Assembly (NCBI GenBank): GCA_965112735.1 | Contig: OZ218964.1 | Coordinates: 1,488,001-1,552,000, forward strand | Length of the DNA: 64,000 nt | DNA from: Phaeosaccion multiseriatum | Lineage: Eukaryota; Ochrophyta, other classes | Direction of reading: 5' to 3' | Part shown: piece after piece, positions 11,701 to 23,324 of the stretch | How the letters are laid out: every line of letters starts with the position of its first letter | Numbering within the stretch: the first letter of the stretch is position 1 | The notes under the pieces: model-generated | What the model was told of the DNA's origin: nothing | Seen by the model: the letters and a program-made list of their open reading frames with translations, nothing else | The model's database searches: none | Translations under genes and position numbers: made by a program

Positions 11701-12529
11701 CCGGATCCAGCCACGGGCTTTGCCTGCGAGGTAGGAGTAACACACACGTCATATTGGGTGTAAGCAGGGCGCTTTGGCGACGCATGGAGGGGAGGTAGAT
11801 TGGCCGCAGACTCCAAGCCTCTGTTACTGCTACCACTGTGCTCTGCTGCCTGTTCCCCAACTTCCCTCCACCGTTTGGGAAGCACATACCCTACCTACAG
11901 GAGTCTTCAAGGTGTCAATGCAGGATACGGCTCCCACCGTGTTCCGGATAGCCTCGCGCCGCAAACGGTCCGTCTGCTCGTTGCTGTGACCTAAGAAAGG
12001 CGTGGAAGAGGGAGGGGGAAAACGTTGAGTGAGTAAACACAGAGATCCGGGCTAGTATACTGCCTCGACGACACAGCAACGTGAAGGACACCCTCCCCCC
12101 CCCCCCCACACACACACCTGTCGACGAAGGCTGAAGGCGCTCAATCCTTTCCAGTTGAGCCCAGAAGGGCAGCAATCCTTTAAACTCCCTGCGGCGGATG
12201 TGGTGGAAGAGACACTGCTCCAAGGAGTCAAGCAACTGGAGCGTCTGCGCCGTGCTCTCACTCAGTACGACTCCGGTGGCAAGGGCACTTGAAGTACTTC
12301 CAGCGGCCGTGCTTAGCTGTGCGTGCACCCGAACGAGCTCCTGTACGTTGATTTTGAGGGTTCCTACGACCCTTGCCCGGCCATTTGCCTCCACCTTACG
12401 CTGCTCGCGCTGGTGCTGCCCCACTGCTTGGCTTGAAGCGGCGTTGGCCTCCGCGTTTCTTGATTCGGCATTGCCGCCAGCCCTCCCAGAGTCGAAGAGC
12501 ACGGAGGCAAACTCGTCGAAGAAGCTCAT
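4272..12529 (-). CDS. RUN - RhoGAP - TLDc multidomain protein
   Basis: Exons on the minus strand: 12529-12118, 11990-11895, 11723-11502, 11124-10594, 10403-9847, 9326-9158 and 8903-4272; the six junctions are GT-AG and phase-consistent. Predicted length is about 2,150-2,200 residues. Exons 1-3 form a RUN domain (ARGWIRQCLMTKCLEAAV, then RLLETFYEPAALLR and ALENFDFRL), a fold that binds Rab/Arf-type GTPases. Exons 5-7 form a RhoGAP domain (FGIALEDLI, GLFTSAVEPRDL, LHKLPSPLIPYDSF, and LHRHACLNQHTPHTLA-like tail). The last ~230 residues are a TLDc domain (RLPVSLTTSDWTLLFS, GGGSFGWWLGDTL, LELWGF). Long polyGly, polyGln and polySer runs separate them. The Arg expected after GLF is Thr, so GAP activity is doubtful. 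The RhoGAP halves in exon 7 lie in different frames, with the switch between about 8658 and 8480: an intron or an indel. Domain calls are firm; the full-length model is less so. Confidence 0.85.
9327..9846. repeat. GT-rich minisatellite in RhoGAP intron
   Basis: From about 9331 to 9560 the plus strand consists of near-identical units of the type GGTGTGGTTGGGTGTGTTGT, 18-24 bp each, about ten copies, with the G/T strand bias fully preserved. It sits inside the intron between exons 5 and 6 of the RUN-RhoGAP-TLDc gene, immediately upstream (in gene sense) of the acceptor at 9327. Units abut without unique spacers, so it is not a CRISPR array. Confidence 0.85.
10743..10898. repeat. Exonic CCT tract encoding polyGly
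   Basis: About 155 bp of CCT units on the plus strand, interrupted by a few ACC/CTT units. On the coding (minus) strand it reads GGA and gives some 50 glycines within exon 4 of the RUN-RhoGAP-TLDc gene. Confidence 0.85.
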
Positions 12530-12840
12530 TCTCGTCTACCTACCGAACCTCCCCACCTTGTGGCCCATTGTTTAAATATATATCCCCCGGTCTATATCAG
12601 CTGTACACCTTTAAGTGCCATCTATGGTTGTCTAAAAGTAATTTGTTGCTTCTTGCTTCCCGGATTCAAATCCAGTGTCACAGATGGCGAAGTTTTTTTT
12701 TCTTTTTCTTTTTTTTCTTTCCTCCTTCCGGCTTTTGCGAATACACTTTGATTCATTTACGCTCAGGGTATACGGCAGCGCTGCACTGTTCTCACCCCCT
12801 CATCCTTAACCCTTCACCTTTACAGCTGGGCTCATGAGGC
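12530..12840. promoter_or_regulatory. Spacer between epsin-like 3' end and RUN-RhoGAP-TLDc start
   Basis: A 311-bp gap in a tandem minus-strand pair, probably holding the epsin-like 3' UTR and the promoter of the downstream gene. It includes a T-rich run at 12692-12721 and a 72-bp stretch with tRNA-like ends (12617-12688, discussed under rejected items). I see no gene. Confidence 0.4.
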
Positions 12841-12900
12841 TCAGAGGCTAACGGAGTCCACGTCGCTATACAACTGCGCTTCCTCATGCGGCGGTAGCGG

Positions 12901-12968
<68 letters not shown>

Positions 12969-13904
12969 GCTGTTGCTGTAACAGTTGCTGCTGCCGCTCC
13001 TGCTCTTGCAAGAGCTGGAGCTGCTTGAGTTGCTGCTGTTGAAGCTCCTGGAGCTTCGCAAGCTGTTGCTGCGCTTGCGCAAGCTGCTGCTCCTGCTCCT
13101 GCTGATGTGGCTGCTGCTGTGGCTGCTGCGGCGGCTGCTGCGGCTGCTGCTGTTGCGAGAAGCCCCCACCTTCGCCACGTGCTCCTCCTGCCCCTCCTCC
13201 TCCTCCTCCTCCTCCTCCTCCTCCTCCTCCTCCTCCTCCTCCTCCTCCTCCTCCTCCTCCTCCTTCTCCTCCTCCTCCAGATCTCGGCCAGTGTAGCGGA
13301 GGACGCCCTGTCGAATCGATACCAACACCAGCACCAGCACCAGGCGCCGCCAAACTCCCAGTACCACCAACACCGAAACCGCTCCCTCTCCGGGCCACTC
13401 TCCCCTCTTCCCCCGCCCCCATACCGCCAAGTACGCCAAGCCCGCTAAGCGAAGCACCACCGCCGCCGCTGCTGCTGCTGGACACACTGAGGTCGTTCGG
13501 TGAGGCAGTGGCAGCACCACCCCTGGGCGCTTTCCCAGGGGGCGTCTGCGGGGGGGTGGCAAAAGCCGAGCCGATTCGATCTGCGGAGGAGCCCGCCAAA
13601 GCCTCACCTGCAGGAGTAGGAGTATCAGCTGTTGGCGCCACCCCTGCCCCTAATCCTGCCCCTGCCCCTGCCCCCGACCTTAAATGAGTACCAGGAGTCG
13701 ACCCATTCACGGGCTGCTGTATCACCAAATGCTTCGGCCCCACGCTCAAGTTTGCCATAGCGCCTTCAATTCCATTCGACCGCGAGCCACCGGGCTGTGG
13801 GTGGTGTTGTAGTTGTTGCTGTTGCTGCTGCTGGTGCTGCTGCTGCTGCTGCAGTCGCGTGGGAGTCCCTCCAACTCCCATTTCTCCCAACGAGCTCTGC
13901 TGTG

Positions 13905-13942
<38 letters not shown>

Positions 13943-13988
13943 GGTTGGAATTGCTGCTGTGGTTGGAATTGCTGCTGCTGAAAGTGCG

Positions 13989-14028
<40 letters not shown>

Positions 14029-16453
14029 ATTCCACACCCCTCCTCCTCCTCCTCCTCCTCCTCCTCCCATCATCATCCCCATTCCCATCCCTCCGAGGCC
14101 ATACTGCTGCTGCTGCTGCTGCTGCTGCGGTCTCGAAGACTGCCGTGCAAGCTGCTCCAGCACACTTCCCCCCCCACCCCCCATCCCCCCCATTCCTCCT
14201 CCTCCCCCTCCTCCCCCTCCTGCGACCATAGCCTTGAGCTGAGCAAGCTGCCCCTCCTGGTCCTTGAGCTGCTTCTCCAGCTCCTTCTGCCTCTGCATCG
14301 CGACAAGGTCCTGGGAGGGGTGGTTGTCCAAGCGGTCGCCAGGCAGATGTGTCTGCTCCTGTGCAGGGCCTGCCATGTCGAGGTCCAGCAAGTCCTCCGC
14401 CAAAGCCTGTGATTGATAATCATGGAAGAAGAAAAACAATAAACACACAGCCAAGAATATGGATCAGAAAAGACAAAGGAGCATCCAGTTGGTGTGAACA
14501 CACACAAACACAAACACAAACACAAACACAAACAAACCACACCCACACACAAACATCCACCCACCTGCCTGGACCATTGCGAGTCCTCGACGCTGTTCCT
14601 GTCTCTGCGAGGGTCATCCTCTTTGTCGAAGAAGCGCTCCGGCCGCCCCTCGTACATGCCTGGGACCTGCAGGGTAGCAGTTGAGGAATAAATATACAGC
14701 GCCAGGAACCAGAACATGCGGGAATGCAGCAGGAAACAGAACGCGTGCGAGTGCGTGAGGTTGGAGTAGCGAAGATTGGAGTAGCGAACGATAGAGCAAG
14801 AAGCATCCTGAAGACGCTCGTGCGACAGCAGGAGAAGTGATACTCTCCCGAGGGGTCTTTCGGTTGGGTCCCAGCTGCTGAGTTAGAGGGTAACTCGTAC
14901 GGAATCTTCCTTTTTCTTCACGCAAAGGACCATTCCATAAGCGAGTCTCCCTCCCTCCCCCCGCCCCCTCCATCTTTCTCTCTTTCCATCTCCTTCTCTC
15001 TCTCTCTCCCTCTCTCTCCCTCTTGCTTACCTGACTGAGGTCAAATTTGGCCCCATGCGCGGAGCTTTGCACCACGCCAAACGCGTTCTCTCTCGTCGCC
15101 CCCACCTCCACCTCCTCCACAGGAGCGCTGTAGTCGTCCATCACCCCGGTGGGAAGCAGGACGTCTGGGTCCCTGCCTGCGCTCCTTGTGGCACGTATCT
15201 GAGCCGGGTTATTGAGCAGTTTGGACAGCTTGGAGGCAGCCTCTCTCACAGGCGCTCCGTAGTCCACACCCGCGCCTGAGGGGAAGGGGCAAGGAAGGGG
15301 AAGAGAAGGGGAAAAAAGGGAAGCAGAGGGTGTGGGTAGAGGTTGACCCTAGATTCCCTTGGGTCCACTTTCTCTCCTTCCCTTTGGCGTCAGGTCAAAT
15401 CAAAAGGCCCAAAGTAAAGCGCCTAAGCCTCACTTCACCTCACACCGCACACCCGAACACCCACCCCCTCCCACCCCACCCCCTCCCCATTCCCCCATTG
15501 CGTACCTAAGATGGAGCCAGTCTTGCTGTGCAGAGCGGAGTTGTAGGTGCACATGTTTTTGATTTCTCTCTCCAAGTCCCAGGCATGATCCACGCACCGC
15601 TCCGCGCCAAAGGCCACGAAGTGGTCAATGAGCCGCACCGCCTAGTGTGTGTGACATGCATAAAACAGCGGTGTGCGTGACATCAAGACGACATGCACAC
15701 AACAGTGGGCGCGGGGATGGGAGTTATTCTTTGGGGGGGGGGTTGCGTTCCCTTGAGGTTCTTGGTGTGAGGTCCGGTACTACACACTGCCACCTGTCAA
15801 GGGGCGATTGGGGATGATTGCCTTGCGAGGAGCTGCCTTGGTCCGGGTTGTCCTTTTCTTCCTTCTTGACCACTAAATAACAAAGGTCCCCAAGGTCTTG
15901 CCCTCCCCTTCTCCGACCGTAAAACGTCATGGCCTCTGCGGTACCGCCTGGTAGCGGTGGTGGCAGAGTGGGGTCGTCCCAAAGCTCAAGACCACAGACT
16001 TTAGCCCCTCCTCCCTGTTGCGTACCTTCCAAAGAGTCTTCCAAGTGTTCTCCTGTGGGTTCAAGGCCTTGCCGATGAGTGCAAACACCACAAAGCACTC
16101 TTGCTCGTTAAAGGTCAGGGCCGCGAGGCCGTGGAGTTCTTTGGAAGACGCCCACTCGCGCTCGTCATCAAAGAGGAACACGCCGATCTACGGGGGGAGA
16201 GGGAGGGGGGGAGGGAGGGAGGGAAGGCGCGGTAACCAGTAGGTCAGGATGGTGAGAACCAAGTGGGAGTCAATGCTCCTCTCCCCCTCCTAACAAATGT
16301 TCGCCAAGTCTCCCTCCCTGCGTCCCTTTAATAGACCATCACCGCCCCTGCCCGCACTGGAGACTTCCCACACACCTTCCTCTCCGTCTCAGTACCCATG
16401 AAGCGGAAGGCCAATCTATTCACGGCCGTCTGCATGCCCTCCAGCGAGGCCAT
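12841..16453 (-). CDS. ENTH-domain epsin-like clathrin adaptor
   Basis: Six exons on the minus strand: 16453-16376, 16187-16026, 15641-15506, 15275-15031, 14666-14565 and 14406-12841, all GT-AG and phase-consistent, giving 762 residues. Residues ~20-150 match an ENTH domain (EWASSKELHGLAALTF, ENTWKTLWKAVRLIDHF, HAWDLEREIKNM, APVREAASKLSKLLN), which binds phosphoinositides and starts membrane curvature at endocytic or Golgi/endosomal sites. The rest is disordered: ALAEDLLDLDMAG contains LLDLD, which fits the clathrin-box consensus; then long polyGln (CAA at 12899-12970, CAG elsewhere) and a ~30-Gly run. Gln-rich tails are typical of epsins. It is divergent from INTS2, with start codons 245 bp apart. 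Family call is firm; which epsin subtype is not known. Confidence 0.88.
12897..12981. repeat. TTG/CAA tract encoding polyGln
   Basis: About 24 uninterrupted TTG units on the plus strand, read as CAA (Gln) near the C-terminus of the epsin-like protein. Other polyGln in the same exon uses CAG, so this is a separate expansion. Confidence 0.85.
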
Positions 16454-16698
16454 GTTGCTCGCTCGGGCCTCCTAATCCCAGGGTTGTTGGTTTGGGACTG
16501 AAGCCCCCAGTCGCATACCCAAGGCAAAAGCAGCAAGATGTTGCTCCCGGACAGCGAGGAAGATCGCGTTGTATGTCTTTCCCTCCCCGCTCCCGATCTG
16601 TTCATAGAACATAGAAGCGTTGGTTGTTGCTCAGTTTTGATACCATCTGGTGCCATCCTACCATTCCCTTACTTCTCTTTCCCCTGTTTGCATCTTGA
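16454..16698. promoter_or_regulatory. Bidirectional promoter, epsin-like / INTS2
   Basis: The start codons of two divergent genes lie on either side of this 245-bp stretch, which is free of long repeats. It must contain both promoters and both 5' leaders unless either gene has an unseen upstream non-coding exon. No TATA box is evident. Confidence 0.45.
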
Positions 16699-19600
16699 AT
16701 GGCGGGCGCTGGGGAGCACATGCCGCCTCCATTGGCCAGAAGAAGGCAGAGGGAGAGAAGTACCTCCTGGGGAAGCAGCGGTGGCAATCCTACTTGGGGA
16801 GGAGGAGGGGCGCGAGGAGGAGGAGGAGCAGGTGGAGGGGGTGGCGGGAAAGACGGACTGAGCATGGGTGCTGCGAGCAGCGTGCCGACTGTGCGAAGAA
16901 TTCGATTATTTGATCTCGTTGCAAGCGGATCTTTCTCGGCGGCGCTGGAGGGAGGTCAAATGACGTCCAGAGCACACCAAGAAGAGGAGGCTCACCGCCA
17001 CCACAGCAGCAGAAGCAGGGAGGACCAAGATGAAAGAAGCCAGGTAGAGAAGGTGCTGAGCGCGTCGAAGAAGTCGACGTCGCGGCATGGGCAGCAGTAT
17101 ACCACTCGCTCCTCCTCCGCGGATCATATCCAGGACTACCTTCCCCTCTGGCTGCTCATGCTCAAGAGCGCAGATGTGGCCGCCCCCCTGGACCCTGCAA
17201 GCATCGATCGCCTGCTCGAGCTCGCAGTGCAAGATCCTACGGCGGATGGCATCGACGACTACCTCGCCGTTGCCGCGGAAGGGTGTCGCCATTTGCGCTA
17301 TAGCAGCCAGGGGCTGACCGCTTTTCAGCAGCGCCAGCAGAGGGCCCTCGTGAGGGCAAACGCGGCGATTTCGAGCGGCGCTGCTATAGCAACGGCGGCG
17401 GCTGCCGCGAGGGAGAGTGGGGGTGGGGGTGGCAGTGGGGACAGCGGTGGTGGTGGTGGTGATAGAAGCAGTAGTGGTGATAGTAGCAGCGTCAGCAATG
17501 CGCTTCTCGATTTTGAAGCCAACGGCCCTGCTCTCCGGCTTGGCATTGTCTTGGCAGAGCTCACGCAGCTCATGGCCGCAGTCTCGACTACGGAGAGGGA
17601 ACAGCCCGGGCATGGACGCGAGTACGGAGGAGTAGGGGCAGCAGGAGTAGCAGGAGGGTCATCTGACGACGGGGCCAAAGGGAAAGGCGGCGCAAACGAG
17701 TACGGGCGGCAACAGGAGTCAGGAGGGAGAGGATCAGGGAAGGGGGCGGGGAGCGTGGGGGTGGGGGCTGGGGAAGGAGGAGGACGGGCAACAGCAACAG
17801 CAGCAGCAGCAGGAAGCAATGGAGGAGGAGGAGGAGGAGGAGGAGGAGGAGGAGGAGGAGGAGGAGGAGGAGAGGCGGGAGTAGGAGGTGCGGAGGGTGA
17901 AACTTCCTCGAGCAAGGCCTTTGAGGCGGCTCTGTTCCTGTCTCGAGGCTCCGACCTGCTCAGCCGAAGGTCGGCGGAGGGAGAGCTCAGGAACCTTCTC
18001 CCCGTGTTGGTTACGTACGCACCCGCGTTGCGCATGCGAGAAGTGGCCGGGGCACTGCTCCACGTGAGATTCGCGACTACTCTCATCGCTTCCGTGGTGA
18101 AGAATGACTGCGTGTGTCTGGACAGCGTCGTAAGTGGAGTCGCTGAGGCAATGGTGGACATTTCGAGGGAGGCCGAGCGTGGACTGCTGCTGAGGAAGGA
18201 GAGGGAGGGGGATGGCAACCGACGCAACGACGGCAGCAGCAGCAGCGCTGGGGCTAGGGTTTATCGATCTGGAGGAGGCGGTGGTAGTGGTGGGGTTGGG
18301 AGTGGTCATGGTGGCAGAAGCGGGGTCGAGGGGAGCAGGAGGGGGAAGAAGAGAGGCCTAGAAGGCGAGATGGAAGGCATGTCGGGGGCGCACCAGGAGA
18401 GAAGAGAGTGGGCGACCGCCACTCGGGAAGAGTACTGCCAAGAAGAGGGCGACTACTTTGACCCGGCGGCGGGCTATGATGGCATTTTTTATCCTGGCAA
18501 AGCAGGGGCAGTAGGAGGAGGGGGAGGAGGAGGAGGAGGAGGAGGGCGGGGAGGAGGAGAAGGGGGGAAAGGGGGCGGCGAGAACGACGACGCTGCTACT
18601 GCAGCGGCGATGCGCGTGATGGAGAGAGCCGAGGAAGTCATTATACATCTCAGCAGCGTCAGCCCTCTGGCGGCGAGGAGGGTGCGGAATGGCTTGCTCT
18701 CGAGAGGGTGTCTCCCCGGGGCTTGTGTTCGCATCACCACAGACTTTGTGGGCGACGCAGACAGTCTGGTGCTCAGGATGATGCTTGTACCGTCGTGTAG
18801 TGCTGCGGGGCAGTACCAGTACCACGATGAGCAGCAGTACCAGCCTCAGCAGTTCGTGATACCGCAGCACCTGCCTTTGTACATGCATCAGCAGCAGCAG
18901 CACCAGCAGCAAGCTGCAGCCGCGGCCGCAGCAGCAGCAGTTGGTGATACAGCAGCAGAGCAGGCCAGCTCGGGGTCGGCTTCCGGCGTTCCGTCGGGCT
19001 GGGCAAAGTCCGTGTTTTGGAAGCATTTGGCCCGCGAGCCATCCGCGGCTGCTGCTCTACTCCAGAGCCTAGCGATTAAAGCCTCAGACCTGCTCGCCTT
19101 CCTCACTGCTTCTTCTTCTTCCCCTCCTCCTCCAGCTGCTACCGGCGGTGCAGGGGTTGGAGAAAGGAAAGAGCCAGGAGAGGAGGCACAAGATCAAGTT
19201 GGTGTACATGGGCAAAGAAGTGGGGCATGTGAAGGCGACTTGGCGCTCGTGTTGAGGGCCATGAGTGTGCTAATTGTGTCTCTGCGCGGCTGGTGGCCGA
19301 GTCAAACGCAGACAGAGACCGTGTTTGGCGTGGTGCGACAAGCGCTGCGAGGGATGGAGGAGGGAGCAAGGAGGAGCGAGGCACCGCCACACAGAGCAGG
19401 CGAGAAGGAAGTGGGAAGGGCAGGAGACAAGCCGAGGAATACAGGAGGGGTGATGATGATGGATGTAGACGTGGACAGAGATAAGGAGGTGCCCCAAGAG
19501 GCGACGGGAGCTGGAGGAGGAGGAGGAGGAGGAGGAGGGGGAGGAGGACGAGGAGGAGGAGGAGGAAGAGGTGGTTTGCGCGCGAGTGATCCCCTGACGA

Positions 19601-21974
19601 GGTCGCTTTTGGCACTCAGTCTCGCCTTGTCGCCCTTCTCCCCCACCGCGGCTGCGCACTGCGTGGAGCGCCTCAGTCAGTGCACAAGCTGCAGCAGTTG
19701 GTGCTACAGCAGCAGTGGAAGTGTGGAGGGGAGGGAGGTAGGACAGACGAGGCCTCACCACGCATCATCCTCATCAGAAAAGGGGGTTGGTGGTGTTGAT
19801 GGTGGTAGTGATGACCGATCTCCTGACACCAGGCAGCCGCAGCAGCAGCGGTACCACCCCGCCCTTGTGTACACGGCTCTGGCGCTCTTCAGCAGCCGCG
19901 GAAGGGGCTGCTCGGCCGCAGTGGCCTCTTCCAAGCTGCAGCGTGTGATGAGTGGGCTGCTCAACTGCTCATTTCCGTTCCGCCTCAAGCTGAGCAGTCA
20001 GGGGCTGCTACGGGCCGCGCTGCGAGAGAGGATGCGCTTTCTGGGCAGCGAGGAGGGAGTGGCCAGGGCTGTGCTAGGGCTCGACCCTGTAGCTGCCACC
20101 AGGTGCAGGAGGTGAGGCAGACTGGAAGGGAGTGGGAGGGAAGGGGAGGGGAGGGGAGGGGAGAGGAGTAAAGAAAATGGGACTCACTATATGCCCATGC
20201 ATGGCCATGGTCGTACACCCCCCTTATCATTCCCTCACCATCTCGTTCCCCGTGATAATCTGATAGCGCACACACACACATACAAACACATACACGCACA
20301 CACACCTGGATCGGGATCACGCCGCAGCTTCTCATCCTCACCTTCCCACCTTCCCGCTTTCCCACATTCCCCTCCCCTCCCCTCCCCTCCGTACGCCGCC
20401 ACAGAGGGTTTCCGAGCGCACTTGATTGCATGTACGAAGCCATTGGAGAGAGCGCGTCGCACGGCCACGTTCGGCATCAGCAGGCATATGGGCAGCAGGA
20501 GGGGCTACTGAGGAAGTACCGCCTGGATGTGAAGCAGTGGATGTGGGCGGCAGTGCAGGGCGCTCAACAGCCCGTGAGCCCGCTCCTCCTTCAGGTATCG
20601 CCCGCACCGAGTGGGTGGGGCAAGAGTGGCCCTCTTGGGCCTTGCTCTGTGTGTGTGTGTGTGTGTGTTTCGTCCCTTTCATTGGGAAGTATGACACGCG
20701 ATATGCGATATCCCCCCCCCCCCCTCCTCTTCCCACCCCAACCCTCTTTTCTCCCGTACATCAACAGTTACTTGATCGCTACGCAGAGGCCTGCGTACCT
20801 CAGTCGTGGGTGCCCCAGTTCATGCAGAGGGCGAATGATAGTAGAGGAGGAGGAGGAGGAGGAGGGAGAGGAGCACATTCCCGCCAATCTCGCAGCAGCG
20901 GCGATGTGCGCAGCGCAAGAGGGCGAAAAGAGCGGTCCATCTCCGCTGAGTCCGCTTCTGCCGCTGGTGCCACTGCTGGTACTGGTGCCACTGCTGGTGC
21001 TGGTGCTGGCGCTGGGCCAACGGCAGGAGGAGGAGGGAGAAGTGGCGGCGCCACGAGACGAGATGGAGAAGAAGAAGGAGGGAGCTCTTTGAAGAGAAAG
21101 CGCACCAACGAGACCAACGCAGCAGCAGTGGCAGGGGCACAGGAAGAACCACCGGCCGTGGGGGGAGGGGGCGTCGATGGAGATGCTCCTCTTCCTCCTC
21201 TTTCTTCTTCTTCTTCTTCTCCCTCTTGTTCGCCGCTCCTGTGCCCCTTCCTAATGACCCCTCTGTACCCCAAGGAGGTGATGCACTGTGTGGGAGCAGT
21301 GGACTGGACGAGGTCAGACTTGCAGCCCTTCGCCTCGATGGACGAAGTGACCGGACAGGTCAAGTGTGGTGGTGGGTGGTCCAGCAGTGGGAGGAGCAGC
21401 AGCAATAGCAGCAACAGTGGCAGGAGGAGGAGTGGTGCGTTTCTGGAGTCGTCACTGGCTATCTCACTCCAAGGGGGGGATGGGGGGTGGGACTGGGGCG
21501 GTGACCACGGCTCAAGCAGCAGCAGCAGCAGGAGGAGGAGGACGAGGTTGGGGAGGAGGCCAGGGAGGAGCAGAAGGAGAGGAGCTTCATCAACCACCAA
21601 CGGCGACTATGGTGATGGCGGGTGGGGTGGACTGGATCGAGCAGCAGGGGCGGTGGATGATCTTGTTTCGCCCCTGCTGGCGACGCTGTTTGCCATCCAG
21701 TATTCGAGTGTGGCAAGGTCACGATTGGCACCCTTCTGCCCGCCCTTTGAGTTTGTGCTCCAAGAGTTTCCTCTCCGCCGGCTGTTGCAAGTCAGCGCTG
21801 CCCTCGCTGCCCCATGTAATCGCTCTCTTTGGTCATCCGGAGGAGGAGGAGCGTGGAGAATGCTGCATGATACGCTACTGGCTGTTGTAGTCGACGAGAG
21901 CCCGGAGCTCCTGTGCCCCCACCGCCTGCAGAGGGAACACGACCTCGGCACATGCACTGGAGCTGGACACAAGG

Positions 21975-22011
<37 letters not shown>

Positions 22012-23271
22012 CAGCAGTCCCGACACCAGCAGCACAGTGGCGTTGACTTCCGCGACGGCATCGACGCAGGTCAGCGGTGCTGCAATCACTTCTACCGACA
22101 ACAAGGGCGTCGGTGGTGCGTCTCTGAAGCCTGAGCTGGCGCTTCGTCGCATCGGACAGGGGCTCCGCTTTGCACCCCTTACCGGAGGGGCGCAGGTGCT
22201 AATGTCCTTGCTGCACGGGCCGCTTGCGCTTCTTCTTCGCTCAGGAGAGACGGTGCTGCGAGAGCTTCTGCCCCCCGTCTGTGACAGCGTGCCCCTCCAT
22301 CCACTGCCATCCTCCTCCTCCTCCTCCTCCTCCTCCTCCTCCGTCTCCCTCCCCTCCTCCCCCCTGTCTCTCCTCGCACCCCTATCCCCTCTCATGGCCC
22401 AAGTGTGGAAGAGGCTGTACGAGCACCACCCCTGCCCGCAGCTCATCGAGACCCTCACGGTGAACCTTCTCCTCCAACCCCACCAACAAGGGCTGGTCCT
22501 CGCCCGGGGCTTAACCCACCGAGCCATCGTGCAGGAGCCACTGGTGGTGTTTCGGCTCCGTCAGCAGGCCTTCACCTGCCCTTACCTACTGGATGTGGTG
22601 TTGACGGTGCTGAGGTCAGTCATGTTGGCCGGACGGAGGGCGGTGGAGCAGGCGGTGGTGCAGCACCGCATGCAAAGTGCTCTTCTCAAGCTCAGTCGAA
22701 AGAGATCCAAGAAAGCGGCTGTCCAACGAGCCGCCGCCGCTGCTGCTGCTGCTACGGCGGCGGCGGCAGCAGCAGCAGCGACAGCAGCAGCAGTCGCGAC
22801 AGCAGGAGCAGCAGTTGGTGGTACAGCAGGCGCAGCAAAGGCATCAGCGACCGCCGGAGATAAGGCAGACAAAGCAGCGGTAGCGGCTTCGACAGGGACA
22901 AGTAGGGCTGCAAGTGGTCGAGGAGTGACCGGGAAGGCCTCTGCCACTGTTCCTGCTGCTGCATCACCAACTGCTGCAGCGGAGGCCGCGGCTGTGGCTG
23001 CTGGAGAGGCGATGGAGGACGAAATACTGCACGCGGCGATGATCAACGGCTCAGCTGGACTCCAAGTGGATGCGGGGGAGGAGGGAGACGAGGAGGAAGG
23101 AGGGGGGGGGGGAGGAGGAGGACCGTCGGCTGCCGAAGATGCTGGAATCCAAAGCGGCGGAGTTGGTGACGGCCTCGGCGTAAGAGAGTTGTCCTTTGAT
23201 GCGGAGATGATGAGCCTCACTCAGGAGGTGGTGATAGTGAGGACGCTGTTGGGCCTCTGCTTTTTGCCGCA

Positions 23272-23324
<53 letters not shown>

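Noticed and set aside
12617-12688. tRNA-like stretch: 7-bp complementary ends (GCCATCT / AGATGGC) 72 bases apart, a B-box-like GGATTCAAATCC and a following T-run
   Set aside because: The T-arm is displaced by about five bases and its stem does not pair, and no D or anticodon stem can be drawn. At most a tRNA-derived fragment; a tRNA-scan would settle it.
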